This document shows positions 1 to 13,830 of a stretch of 64,000 nt of DNA, one piece after another; the stretch's first letter is position 1, and every line of letters begins with the position of its first letter. The stretch spans positions 5,766,001 through 5,830,000 of the forward strand of contig NC_046680.1 in assembly GCF_009870125.1 (NCBI RefSeq), given 5' to 3'. Origin of the DNA: Drosophila pseudoobscura. Taxonomy: Eukaryota; Arthropoda; Insecta; Diptera; Drosophilidae. The translations under genes were made by a program, and so were the position numbers. The notes beneath the pieces were generated by a model. The model was not told the DNA's origin. It made no database searches and was given only the letters and a program-made list of their open reading frames with translations.

Positions 1-3000
1 GATACTCAAGCAAGTGATTGATCCCGAGTCGCTGGCCCTGGACCCCACCAAGGGCTACATGTTCTACACGGACCGAACGCCCAGTCTGTCGCGCTCCCTT
101 CTCGACGGCAGCAATCGCACCGCTCTGGTCTCCACGCACATCTATCACCCGAACACCGTGACCCTGGATCTGGCCAATGAGCATGTCTATTGGGTGGATG
201 TCTACGAGGATGTGATCGAGCGCGTCGACTACGAGGGACAGCGGCGTTGGACCCTCAAGAAGTTCCCCGACGTAAGGCTTGAATTGATTGACAATCGATG
301 TTTACCCTTCCACTAACAACCCAATGCCCTCCCCAACCGAACCCAATCCGCGATTGCAGTCCCCTGTGCTGTTGCGGAGCCTGCAGGCCATCGAGGTGTT
401 TGAGAACACAATTTATTTGTCGCCCTGGACGGGAAATGTCATCGTTGCGCTCGACAGATTCACCCACAAGACCCACCTGCTGCGGAGGAACGTAACGCGA
501 GCGACGAATTTTCGAATTTTCCATCGCCAGAAGCAGCCCGAGGTGGCGCATCCGTGTCGCGAGAACAATGGCGACTGTAATCAGATCTGCGTGCCGCTGT
601 GGACGCGGGGATTCGCCAGCGCCCGGTGCCTGTGCACGGCCGGCTATAAATTGCACAATCAGACGACCTGCCTGCTGGCCGCCCAGGACAAGTTTCTGGT
701 GTACAGCGACAAGCGATTGAGTCGCATCGCCGGCGTGCCCCTGGGCACGGAGCAGGTCCAGCAGCTGGAGCAGCTCGGCGAGCTGCCCGATGTGATGGTG
801 CCCATCTATAACGCGTCCATTGGCCAGACCATCGACGTGAATGTGCGGGCAAAGTCGGTGTTCTATGTGGTGCGCGATGACCTCGATCTGGGGGTCCTGG
901 AGGAGCCCAGCTTCAGCATCAAGTGCCAGTCGTTGAACGGCAGCGTCTCCCGGTCGCTGGCCCATGGCCTCGAGCGAGTGCACTCCATGGCGTACGACTG
1001 GATCAACGATCATTTGTATTGGGCCACCAACCTGAAGCTGCACGTGGCGCCGCTGCGGAACATGAGCCAAGTGCTGACATTCGCCACCGAATGCGATGCC
1101 ATGTGAGTAGAGCTCTCAGACGATGTTCGATTTTCTTGGTTGTTTTGGTTGTGTTTTGCAGGTCGATTGATTTGGATCCCACCACGGGACTGCTCTACTG
1201 GACGCAGTGGTCCATTCAGACCTGTTTGGCGGGCATCTACAGTGCCTGGATGGATGGCACGCACAAGGAGCTGCTGGCCAAGGGCACCACTGAGATGCCG
1301 ATGCACTGGCCGCGCAGTCTCGATGTGGACAGGCGGGCGAAGAGGATCTATTGGTGCGACTCGCTGCGTGGCACTATTGAGCGGATGCGACTGGATGGCA
1401 CGGGACGGGAAGTGCTGCTAAAGTCGGACCAATTCCATCCGTACTCGATGGTGCAGCACAATGCGATGATCTACTGGGTGGGCACCAAGAACTCGAGCAT
1501 CTGGCGCTTCCATGTCCATCACGGCAATCAGACGAGCACGGTTCATCTGCAGAGCAGCGGGCGGTCGGCCGATCTGCGGATCTTTGATGTGGCGACGCAG
1601 CCGATGCCTCAGACACCCAGCGCATGTTCGCAGTCCAAGTGTCCGGGGATGTGCCTGAACACGCCCAAGGGAGCGATATGCCGCTGTCCGGACGGCTTCA
1701 CGCTCAACGGAACCGGCACCCACTGCATACCGCAGCTGGCGCCTGCAACGGTGGCCGCCACGGTGCGTCGCAACTGCTCGTCGGCCTTCCAGTGCCGGCA
1801 ATCGGGTGACTGCATCGACAACAAGGATCTGTGCGACGGCTTCGACGACTGCAGCGATGGCAGCGACGAGAGCAGCGATGCGACCGGCCCCTGCAATCCC
1901 CAGAACTGTGACAAGGATCATCATTTTGTGTGCAACGGGCGCTGCTATCAGCGCTCGCTGCTGTGCAGCTCCATTGCCTACTGCTCGGACGGATCGGACC
2001 AGGCGAACTGCGAGCACATCACCTGCAACAGCAACGAGTTCACCTGCGCCAAGACCGGCCGCTGCATCCAGATGACGTGGGTCAACGATGGCGTCGTCGA
2101 CTGCGGGCCCACCGACAACTCGGACGAGTCCTCCGAGATTTTCTTTGGCAGCAAGTGCCCGGAATTCGACTGCGGCAATGGGCGGTGCCGTCAGTTCACC
2201 GACATCTGCGATGGCATCGACAATTGTGGGTGAGTGTTCGATGCGATGCCTTCGGGTGCCCTTTGCTCATTATCATCCCCTCCGTAGGAACAACATTGAT
2301 GAATTTGGCTGCGATCAGGAGTGCGGGCATGGCGAAAAGTATTGCCGCCCCATCGGCTGCTACGGGGAGATGCACATGTGCGATGGCATCCACGACTGCG
2401 AGGACTTCAGCGACGAGGCCAACTGCAATCAGACGGCCAAGAGCGACAACCATCCGGTGAGCGGTTGGAAGGAGCTCGGCGAGTGCGCAGCCTTTGAGTT
2501 TGCCTGCCAGGATCCGTTCGAGTGCATACCCGACTTCCTGCGCTGCGATGGGATACCGCATTGCTACGACAAGACGGACGAGACCAACTGCACGGTGATA
2601 ACCGCCACAAAGTTCGACATGAACGAAACGGTCATCTGCGAGCACCCCGATCGCCTGTGTGGCTTCACCAGGCAGTGCATATCCGTGGACCAGCTGTGCG
2701 ACGGCAAGAACGACTGCGAGGACACCACCGACGAGGGCTTCCTGTGCGCCGACAAGCTCTGCGATCATGGCCACGAGTGCTCCCACAACTGCCACAACAC
2801 CCCCGAGGGCTACATCTGCTCGTGCCCCGATCATCTGTTCCTGCAGCCGAACGGCAAGCGGTGCAACATGCAGCATGCCTGCGACCACTGGGACACCTGC
2901 TCGCAGGTGTGCCAGACCAGCGGCAAGGGCTACGACTGTCGCTGTTTGGAGGGATTCGACCTCGCCTACGACAAATTCACGTGCAAGAGCACCGCACCCG

Positions 3001-6000
3001 ACGAACCGTACGTGATATTCACCAATCGGCAGGACATCAAGGGCATCAACCTGAAGACAATGGCGGTGGGCACGTTCTACACGTCGCTGAGGAACATCAT
3101 TGCCCTGGACTTTCTGTACAGCAACGAGTCCAGCGTGGAGGTCTACTGGACGGATGTGATCGACGACAAGATCTACAGGGGAGAGCTGGTGGGCGAGAGC
3201 CTGCGCAGTGTGGAGGCCGTCATCCATTCGGGCCTCTCCACGACCGAGGGCCTGGCCGTCGACTGGGTGGGCAAGAATCTCTACTGGATCGACTCGAACC
3301 TCGACCAGATCGAGGTGGCCAAACTGAACGGCAGCTTCCGACGCACCCTCATTGCGGGCAGCATGGAGAGCCCTCGAGCCATAGCGCTGGATCCCCGCGA
3401 GGGTCTGCTCTTCTGGACCGACTGGGATGACAACTCCCCGCGTATCGAGCGGGCCTCCATGGCCGGCGAGGGCAGGCGCATCATCTCCACCAGCTGGCAG
3501 CTGAGCACCGGCTGGCCGAACGGCCTGACCCTGGACTTTACGCAGAAACGTGTCTACTGGGTGGACGCCAAGTCCAAGTCGATCAGCAGCATCAAGTACG
3601 ATGGCTCCGAGCACCATGTGGTGCTCCGCCAGCCGGACATACTCTCGCATCCGTTTGCCATCTCGGTGTTCGAAAATTATGTGTATTGGACGGACTGGCG
3701 GACGATGTCTGTCATTCGAGCCAACAAGTGGAACGGCAGCGATGTCCAGGTGCTGCAGCGCACCCAATCCCAGCCGTTCGGCATACAGGTGCTCCACTCC
3801 AGTCGCCAGCCCTGGGAGCGGAATCCCTGCGGCGACAACAACGGTGGGTGCTCGCATCTGTGCCTGCTCAGCGGGCGGGGGACCTTCAAGTGCGAGTGTC
3901 CGCATGTGATGCGGCTGGATCCAAGCGATGAGCGCAACTGTGTGCCCAACGAGCAGGTGCTGCTCTTTGTGATGGTCGATGAGATACGTGGCATTGATCT
4001 TCATCAGCCCAACCACCACACAATCCCCACCATCCGACAATCCCCGAGGGTGAGTACTGTACTCTCCCACAAATAATCGAGATATCTCTACCTCTAGCTA
4101 TCTCTGTCCGCAGTTGGTGGCACCGCAACGCATTGATTTCCTGGTGGATGAAGGCCGCATCTTCTGGTCGGACATTCAGCAGAACGAGATATCCAGCGCT
4201 GGCATATCCAATGGCCTCATCGAGCCCATCATAAATACGAACATCGAGAAGCCGTATGGCTTCGCCATCGATTGGATTGCCCGCCACATGTACTTCTCCT
4301 CAGGCCAGATCCGTTGCAATATTCTGGCGAGCAACCTGAAGGGTGAATACGTGACCCACATTCACGAGGATCTCAATATGGTGGACAGCATAGCCCTGGA
4401 TCCGGCCAAGTAAGTGAAGCGAACCTTAGAAGTCCCCTTTCTAAGAGTCTCTCTCTACCTCTCTCGCGCAGTGGCAAAATGTATTGGATTCACTCGGCAC
4501 CGGATGCCAGCCTGTGGCAGTTGGAGCAATCGAATCTGGATGGGTCGGGACGACTGCTGATCTACGAGCACGAGCATACCCTGCAGAGCCTCACCATGGA
4601 CTTTGATGCGCAGCGACTGTACTACGCCTACGACAATTCGGGAATCGCGTACTACGATATACCCAAAAACGAGACGCACAAGGTGCTGGTGGCCAGCCAG
4701 ATAACGTCCATCAGTTCGCTGACGGTGTACAATGGCACCCTGTACTTTCCGGAGAACATCCAGAGTGTGATTATGCACTGCGAGAAGGAGGCTTGCTCCA
4801 ACATGTCCTTCCTGAGGGTCAACACAAGTAAGGAACACACCAGGAGTACTGATTCTCCTCCATCTATAACTTCGTGACTGTTTTCTTCCAGAGAGCATTC
4901 AGAGCATGAAGATGTTCTATGCGGATGCCCAGACGGGCACCAACACCTGTGCCGGACCCCTGCGCGGTGGCTGTGAGCATTTGTGCCTGGCCATCTCCGC
5001 CACGGAGCACGTGTGCCGCTGTGCCCTCGGCTATGATGTGGAGCCCCACAACCCCACACGCTGCATACCGCGGGCAGAATTCATCTTCTACTCGATTGAT
5101 GTGCTGCAAGGAGTGGAAATTGTCGATCCAGCGGATCAGCCCACTCCACCGCAATCGGTAGGAGATTCGATCTTTGGATACACACAAACAGAAGCTAATC
5201 CTTTGCGTTCTTTTTGTAGGCTTTGGTGCCCATCTCTCGGGTCAGCTCGGCTAGCTTCATCGACTACCATGCGGCCACGGATATGCTCTATTGGGGCGAC
5301 AACGAAGTGGGCAGCATTTCGCGGGTGAAGCGCGACGGAACCCAGAGGGAGACCATTCTGGAGGCCATCAATCTGGCGGGCTACAAGCAACAGGACTGGC
5401 TCGGAGGCATTGCCATCGACTGGGTGGCGGGGAACATCTACTGGAGCGACACGAAGCGGAATCTGATCGAGGTGTCGCGCCTAGATGGCAGCCATCGGTA
5501 TGTGGTGGTCGCCAATGTGGAGAAGCCCACTGTCCTCGCCGTGGATCCGCTGCAGGGACTGCTCTTCTATGTGACACAGCAGCACATCGGCCGTGTGGGC
5601 CTCGACGGCAGTCAGCCGTTCGTCCTGGTCAACCAGACGCGCACCAATTGGGCGGTGGGCAGCCTCGTCCTGGACATTGAGGCCACCAAGGTGTACTGGT
5701 GCGAGCAGCATCCGGACGCCCTCATGAAGGTCGACTACGACGGCAATCTGCGCCAGCAGCTGCTCAACGAGACGCTCAACAATCCGGTGGCCCTGGCCAA
5801 GATGGGGGACTATCTCTATTGGGCGGAGAACAAGTACAACGAGGGAGCCATCAAGGTGGCTCCGCTGTCCAATCTTACGCAGTCCAAGCTCGTCCTCCAG
5901 ACGGAGCAGGACGCCATCCGCGATCTGAAGATCTACTCGAAGCGCATCCAAAGGGGGAACAACCCGTGCGAGCAGAGCAACGGAGGATGCGAGCAGCTGT

Positions 6001-9000
6001 GCCTGTACAACGGCACCAGTGTGGTGTGTGCCTGTGCGCACAGCCACCTGGCAGCGGACGGACTGAGCTGCGAGCCGTACGAGAACTTTTTGCTCTTCAG
6101 CTACCGCAGCAACATCGAGAGCATCCACATGACGGAGCACGCGAACAAGAACTGGCCCGTGCAGCTCATCTCGAACACCAGCATGATGCGCAACGTGATC
6201 GCCATTACGTACAACTACGAGGAGCAGTTGGTCTACTACTCGGACGTGCAGCTGAGCACCATCAATCAGGTGCACTTCAATGGCAGCGGCCAGCGGGTGC
6301 TGGTGGCCCAGCAGGGCCGCGTGGAGGGGCTGGCCTACGACATTGTGAACGAACAGCTCTTCTGGACCTCCAACAATGATGCGGCAGTGCGGAGCCTCGA
6401 GCTGATCCATCTCTCGCAGCACTCGGAGCAGAACCTGCAGCACGTGAAGACCGTGTTGAGTCTGCAGCCGAAGGACAAGCCGCGCGGCATCACCGTGGAG
6501 CCCTGCCTGGGGATGATCTATTGGACGAACTGGAACGAGGAGTCGCCCAGCATACAGCGGGCCTACCTGACTGGCTACGGCACCGAGAAGATCATCCGCA
6601 CCGACATCAAGATGCCGAATGCCCTGACCCTGGACCTCGAGGAGCAGAAGCTCTACTGGGCCGATGCGCGGCTGGACAAGATCGAGTGCACCAACTACGA
6701 CGGTAGCAATCGCGTGGTGCTCGCCCACTCGACGCCCAAGCACGCCTTCGCCATGGCCGTCTACGGGGACCTGCTCTTCTGGACGGACTGGGTGCTGCAT
6801 GCGGTGGTGCGGGCCAACAAGTACACCGGCACCGATGTCCTCTTCCTGCGGGAGCACGTCACCCGACCCATGGGCATCATTGCGGTGCAGAACAGCAGCA
6901 TCAACTGTGAGGCTAATCGCTGCAAGATCCTCAACGGTCAGTGCGAGGACGTCTGCATTCTGAACAAGAGCGGCCTCGCCAGCTGCCACTGCACCCAGGG
7001 AGTCCTCGCGGCCGACGGACGTCGCTGCATTGCGCCCGTGAATACCAACTGCGGCAAGTCGCAGTTCACCTGCCGCTCCGGCGAATGCATACCCATGGAG
7101 CTGACGTGCGACAATGTGACCCACTGCCTGGACGGATCGGACGAGCTGCGGAGCTACTGCATCTTCCGGCAGTGCCCGGACACGCACTTCATGTGCCAGA
7201 ACCATCGGTGCATCGCCCACGAGCACACCTGCGACGGCATCCAGCAGTGCGGCGACGGCAGCGACGAGTCCGCCATGCTCTGCTCCTGCCAGCCGGACCA
7301 GTTTCGCTGCGCCAGCGGGGAGTGCATCTCGAACAAGTTCCTCTGCGACAACATGAAGGACTGCCGCGACTTTAGCGACGAGAAGTCCTGCCCGCCGCGG
7401 CCCTGCGAGAGCGGGGACATGGCCTTCGAGCACTGCGAGAACAGCACCATCTGCATTATGCCCAGCTGGCGGTGCGACGGCGATTCCGACTGCCCAGACG
7501 GGACCGACGAGCTGGACTGCAGTAATCGCACCAGCTGCGACGAGGATCAGTTCCATTGTGCCAGTGGCAACTGCATAGCCGGCTCCTGGCGCTGCGATGG
7601 CGAGAAGGACTGTCCCGATGGCAGCGACGAGCTGGGCTGCCGCCGGGCCTGCGATGGCAATCAGTTTGCCTGCGACAATGGCTGCATTCCGGCCAGCTGG
7701 CAGTGCGACGGCAAGAGCGACTGCGAGGACAATGCCGACGAGGGCCCGCAGTGCTCCAGTCGGGCGTGTCGTCCCCATTTGTTCCAGTGCAAGAGCTCCG
7801 GCCGCTGCATCACCCAAAAGTGGGTGTGCGATGGCGAGCGCGACTGTCCCATCGGCAGCGATGGCCAGGGGGGCGAGGATGAGGGGCCCCAGTGTGGCGG
7901 AATCGCCCATATACCCGACTGTCCACCGCCGGCCCATCTCTGCACCAGCGGTAAGTACATGCTCCGTTTCGGGAACCTTTTCCGCTTCTGAAATCCAATT
8001 TATTTGTCGATCTTCCCATCCGGCAGGTATCTGCATCGATTCGCAGTACGTTTGCGACGGCGACGAGGACTGCCCCGGCGGCGATGACGAGTACGAGGGC
8101 TGTGAGCCGGCCTATCCGCAGCACGCCTGTCCGGGCGGCACGCAGATGCATCAGTGCCAGGACGGGCACTGCATACTGAAGAATCAGACGTGCGACGGGA
8201 AGATGGACTGCGGCGACGGGTCCGACGAGATGGCCAGCCTGTGCGCGCACACGCGCGGCTGCAACGGCACCGACGACTTCCGCTGCAAGAACGGGGCGTG
8301 CATCAGCGCGGATCTGCTCTGCGACAGGCGCAACGACTGCGCCGACTTCTCGGACGAGGAGCTGTGCAACGTGAACGAGTGCCTCATACCGGACATCTGC
8401 GAGCACGAGTGCGTCGACAAGGTGGTGGGCTACGAGTGCCTCTGCCGGCCCGGCTACAAGCTGCTGCCCAAGAGTCCGCACCTCTGCACGGACATCGACG
8501 AGTGTCACGAACAGCAGCCCTGCTCCCAGACGTGCGTCAACACGTACGGCTCCTACAAGTGCATCTGCGCCAAGGGCTATGCCCTGGTCGACCACCACAC
8601 GTGCAAGGCCACCAGCAATGTGTCCATGGAGCTGATCTTCTCCAATCGCTACTACATCCGACAGGTGAACATGGAGGGAAACGGCACCATACTGATCAAC
8701 GAGCTGTCGAATGCGGTGGCGCTGGACTTTGACTGGGACAGCCAGTGCCTGTACTGGTCGGACGTGACCAGCACCGTGGGCACCATCAAGCGCCACTGTC
8801 CGGCGGAGAACAGGACGCAGACGCTGCATCAGACGATGCTCAAGAATCCCGACGGCCTGGCCGTCGACTGGGTGGCCAAGAATCTCTACTGGTGCGACAA
8901 GGGTCTGGACACCATCGAGGTGTCGCAGTTGGATGGCAAGTATCGCAAGGTGCTGATCAGCGAGTATCTGCGGGAGCCGCGAGGCATTGCCCTGGACCCG

Positions 9001-12000
9001 TACCAGAGGCACATCTACTGGTCGGACTGGGGCGACAATCCGCACATCGGCAAGGCCGGCATGGATGGCTCCAATCCGCGGATGATCATCCGCGAGAATC
9101 TCGGCTGGCCCAATGCCCTGACCATCAGCTTTGAGACGCAGCAGCTCTTCTGGGGCGATGCCCGGGAGGATACCATTTCGGTGAGCGATCTGGATGGCAA
9201 TCACACGCGCCTGCTGCTGGCCAGGAGCCTCAACCCGGGCCTCAATCTGCACCACATCTTCGCCATCGCCGTGTGGGAGGGGCGCATCTACTGGTCCGAC
9301 TGGGAGACCAAGTCCATCGAGTACTGCCACATGTACAGCGGCCAGAACTGCTCAACGCTGCTCACCACCATCCACCGGCCGATGGATCTGCGCGTTTTCC
9401 ATCCGTACCGCCAGCAGCAGCCGGTCAGTGGCAATCCCTGCCTCTCGGCCAACTGCTCGACGCTGTGCGTTCTCTCCCCGGAGGCGCCCTACTACAAGTG
9501 CATCTGCCCCACCAACTTCATACTGGCCGACGACGGACGCACCTGCCGGGCCAACTGCACGGCCGCCCACTTTGAGTGCGTCAACACGTACAAGTGCATT
9601 CCGTTCTACTGGCGCTGCGACACCCAGGACGACTGCGGCGATGGCAGCGACGAGCCGGACACCTGTCCGCCCTTCCACTGCGAGCCGGGGCAGTATCAGT
9701 GCGCCAACAAGAAGTGCATCCATCCGTCCCACATCTGCGACGGCGTCAACCAGTGTGGCGACAGCTCGGACGAGCTCAACTGCGACAAGTTCACCTGCTT
9801 CGACACGCACCTCAAGTGCGGCGCCACCGCCAACTCCAGTGCCTTCTGTGTGGACAATGTGAAGCGCTGCGACGGGGTCAGGAACTGTCCTGGCGGCGAG
9901 GATGAGGCCGGATGCACACCGCTGGTCTGCAAGAAGGATGAGTTCCAGTGCGGCAACAATCGCTGCATGACCTACGTGTGGGTGTGCGATGGCGACATCG
10001 ATTGTCCGGACAAGTCCGATGAAGCCAACTGCGACGATGTCTCCTGCGGACCCAACGATTTCCAGTGAGTATTCCACAGTAGCCTCCCAAATGTCCTTTT
10101 GCTGACTGCAAGAACTATATTCCTTTCATCAGATGCGATTCGGGTCGCTGTATTCCTTTGGCCTGGCGCTGCGACGACGAGCACGACTGCCCCAATGGCG
10201 AGGACGAGCCAGCCAGCTGCTTCACCTCGAAGGCCACCTGCGATCCCACGTACTTCAAGTGCAACAACTCCAAGTGCATTCCCGGACGCTGGCGCTGCGA
10301 CTACGAGAACGATTGCGGCGACGGCAGCGACGAGCTCAACTGCCAGATGAGGAACTGCTCGGAGAGCGAGTTCCGCTGCGGTACCGGGAAATGCATCAAG
10401 CACAACTACCGCTGCGATGGGGAGATCCACTGCGACGACAGCAGCGACGAGATCAACTGCAACATCACCTGCAAGTCGAATCAGTTCAAGTGTGCGGCCT
10501 TCAACACGTGCATCAATAAGTGGGTAGCACTTAGATTCGGAAATGTATCCTCCTTTCATGGCCCTTCCATCCCCTTTCAGGCAATATCAGTGCGACGGCG
10601 ATGACGACTGCCCCGATGGCTCCGATGAGGTGAACTGCACCTGTCCGGCGGACCACTTTAGCTGCGGCAACGGCAAATGCATCATGTCGCGCTGGAAGTG
10701 CGATGGCTGGGACGATTGCCTGGACGGCAGCGACGAGAGTTATGCCACCTGTGCGCACGTCCACTGCCACACGAACGCCTTCAAGTGCAACAACCTGATC
10801 TGCATACGGAACTCGGCCCTCTGCGACGGCGTCAACGATTGCGGCACCAACGAGGACGAGTCGGATCAGGTGTGTGCGGCGCTGCCCAAGTGCCGGCACG
10901 ATCAGTTCCAGTGCGAGAACGACGATTGCATATCGAAGATCTTCCGCTGCGACGGCCAGTACAACTGCATCGACGGCTCCGACGAGATAAATTGCCAGCC
11001 ACCGGTCTGTGGCTTTGGCACCTGCTCTCAGATTTGCATCGAGAAGAAGGCGGGCCACTTCAACTGCAAGTGTGCGGAGGGGTACCACAAGGGGGCGGAG
11101 AAGAACGCCACCTGCCTGGCATCCGGACCAGATCAGATACTGCTGCTCGCCTCCGAGCAGGAGTTCCGCTTCATATTGCCCTCCAAGCAGGAGGGCACCA
11201 CTGTGGTGGGCTTCTTCCAGACGGACAGCCTGAAGATCGATGTCTTTGACATCCTCATCAGGCCCAAGGACACGTTGCTCTTCTGGATCGACTCGCACCA
11301 TGGCAAGGTGCACACCATGAAGATTGCCACGCCCCATGTGGAGGCGGCCGGAGTGCGTGTGCGTCGTGATCTCAAAGAACTGACTGCATTTAATGTAAGC
11401 GAATAATGGATACGAGCTGAACACGCTCTTGGTATTAAATCCTCTTTGCTTTTGTTCCTTACAGATCCCAGAACTCGACGATCCCAAGTCGCTGGCCGTG
11501 GACTGGATCACCCAGCGCGTGTACATAATCGATTCGCGGCACAATAAGATCCTTGCCACCGACATTGAGGGCAAAAAGTACATCTCGCTGGTGTCAACCG
11601 GCACGAATCCCACGGACATTGTTCTGGAGCCCGAATCGCGCATTATGATCTGGTCGACGCTGGAGAATGGCATTCTGGTGGCCTCCCTGGACGGCAGCAA
11701 CAAGAAGAGTCTGGTGGAGCGGGATGTGGGTTGGCCCATCAGCCTGTCGATGGACTATCCCACGGGTCGCTTGTACTGGGCGGACTATCGCAAGGGCACC
11801 ATCGAGACGTGCCGCCTCAATGGCAAGGACCGCAATGTTGTGCGACGCTTCGGCATTCGCGAGAAGCCGCAGAAGATCGATGTGTTTGAGGACTATCTGT
11901 ACATCAAGCTGTACGACCAGAGCATCATCAAGATGAACAAGTTCGGCAACGACAATGGAACCTACCTGCTGAAGGGCTATCGCTCCTCGGACATTGGCAT

Positions 12001-13830
12001 CCTGCATCCCATGAAACAGAACCGAAACAGTGAGTGGATATCCTACAGTATTTATCAGATCATTATTCACAGCCATCTGTTGTCCTTCCTCCAGTAAGCA
12101 ATCCCTGCCTCAAGGATCCCTGCAAGGCCTTCAAGGCCCTCTGCATTCTCTCCTCCGAATCGGCCAGGGGCTACAGCTGCAAGTGCGCCGAGGGCTATGT
12201 GATGACCGACGAGGCACTGTGCAAGGCCCACGCCGATGTGCCCGACTATTGTCCGCTGCAGTGCAATCTGGGCTCCTGCCAGATCGTGGACCACGTGCCC
12301 AAATGCATCTGCCAGCCACAGTTCGAGGGCGAACTGTGCGAGCACTATCGCTGCTCCGGCCACTGCCTCAACTATGGCCTATGTACGGTGGCGCCACAGC
12401 TGCCGGGATCGCTGGATGCGCCGCCACTGAAGTGCACCTGCACGCCCGGCTGGTCGGGCGCTCGTTGCGAGACCTCGTTGCCGGCCTGCCAGAGCCGCTG
12501 CCACAACGGCGGCTCCTGCCTCATCTCAGAAATGGAGGGCATGAAGTGCAGCTGCCCGGACATGTTTGTGGGCGAGCAGTGCGAGCATTGCCTGAATCTC
12601 ACGTGCGAGAACGGAGGCGTCTGCCGCGAGACGCTGACCGGAACGCCGCAATGCGAGTGTCCCGACGGCTACACGGGCAAGCGGTGCGAGATCAACGAGT
12701 GCGCCGACTTCTGCAAGAACGGAGGCTCCTGCGTGATTGGGTCGAAGGGCCAGCGGCAGTGCAAGTGTCCCAGTGGCTTCTACGGCGAGCACTGTGAGTC
12801 CAGCTCGTGTCGGGACTACTGCCAAAACGGAGGAACCTGCTCGGAGCGTGGCCGTTACTTGAACTGCATCTGCCTCTCACGATACTATGGAAGGCGCTGT
12901 GAGATGGATCTCTGCTTGACCTCCGATCCGCCGCAATTCTGCGAGGCATCGCAGGTGCCCGTCAGGAATCCCTGCACGGGCATCATTTGCCAGAACGCCG
13001 GCACCTGTCACGTCATCAAGGGCGTGGCCATGTGCAACTGCACGGATCAGTGGAACGGAGACTTCTGTACTATGCCCGTGCTGGAGGACAATCCTTGCAT
13101 ACGGTACTGTGCCAACGGGGGCGTCTGCCACCTTGACGAGTACGTCCGGCCCCACTGCAGCTGCATTGGCGAGTGGCAGGGTAATGCCTGCGAACTGCCG
13201 CCGCACTGCGTCGGCGGAGAGTGCAACGTCTGCCGTCCAGGTAGCTCCATCAATGAGTGCCTCTGCGGAGCCCAGAAGGTGGTGCCATGTCTGACGGACA
13301 GTGCGGAAGGTGCCTTGAAGGGCGACCAGGAACCCACGCAATCGGGCAGCGTGCTCTCCATGTTGGCGGTCATCTTGTCTGTGACTCTGCTGGTGGTGGC
13401 CCTCTTCGCTGGTGCTATCTATTTCCTCAAGTGAGTTTTCCTCTCCTTCCCAGTCGGCGTCGTGATCTAATACATTTTCTTTGGTGCAGGAAACATCGCA
13501 TAGCGCAGCCATTCTCGCATGCTCGTCTGACGGACAACGTGGAGATAATGCTCACCAATGCCATGTATCGCGGGGATGCCGATGAGCCACCCACATTCTC
13601 CACCGAAGATGATAAGGTGCGTACACTATCTGTGCAGTAGGTGTGTCTATAAATTCACTTAAATCTCTCTTTTGCAGGGGAACTTTGCCAATCCCGTATA
13701 CGAATCGATGTATGCGGACGCCATTGCGGAGCCGGCGAGCACGGAAATAGCGCACAGTACGGGTCCGGATGAGCGCAAGGGACTGCTGCAGCACACGCAC
13801 GACGAGACACACACACCGGACATACTCTGA
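1..13830 (+). CDS. LRP1: LRP1, giant LDL-receptor-related endocytic receptor (5' end outside window)
   Basis: Type I membrane receptor for endocytic uptake of lipoproteins and protease complexes. Exons read by eye: 1-271, 360-1102, 1162-2229, 2288-4049, 4114-4409, 4472-4827, 4892-5157, 5220-7950, 8027-10064, 10133-10519, 10581-11394, 11465-12029, 12095-13430, 13490-13616, 13678-13830. All joins keep frame and give 4303 residues. YWTD propellers alternate with EGF modules. LDL-receptor class A repeats form clusters of 7 (about 1770-2755), 10 (7050-8370) and 11 (9556-11000), with SDGSDE or DFSDE calcium boxes. An RVRR furin-type site lies at 11356-11367. About nine EGF modules (12100-13250) precede a membrane helix (about 13350-13430). 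The tail has NPVY at 13690-13701. Cluster sizes match vertebrate LRP1 better than LRP2. The first exons, expected to hold the signal peptide and the small first cluster, lie left of position 1. Confidence 0.95.

Noticed and set aside
5481-8036. An 851-residue open frame antisense to LRP1 (and others at 2196-4070 and 7810-9330)
   Set aside because: These are shadows of GC-rich third positions in the sense frame. The translations are Val/Ala/Leu/His-rich, lack domains, and run through LRP1 introns.
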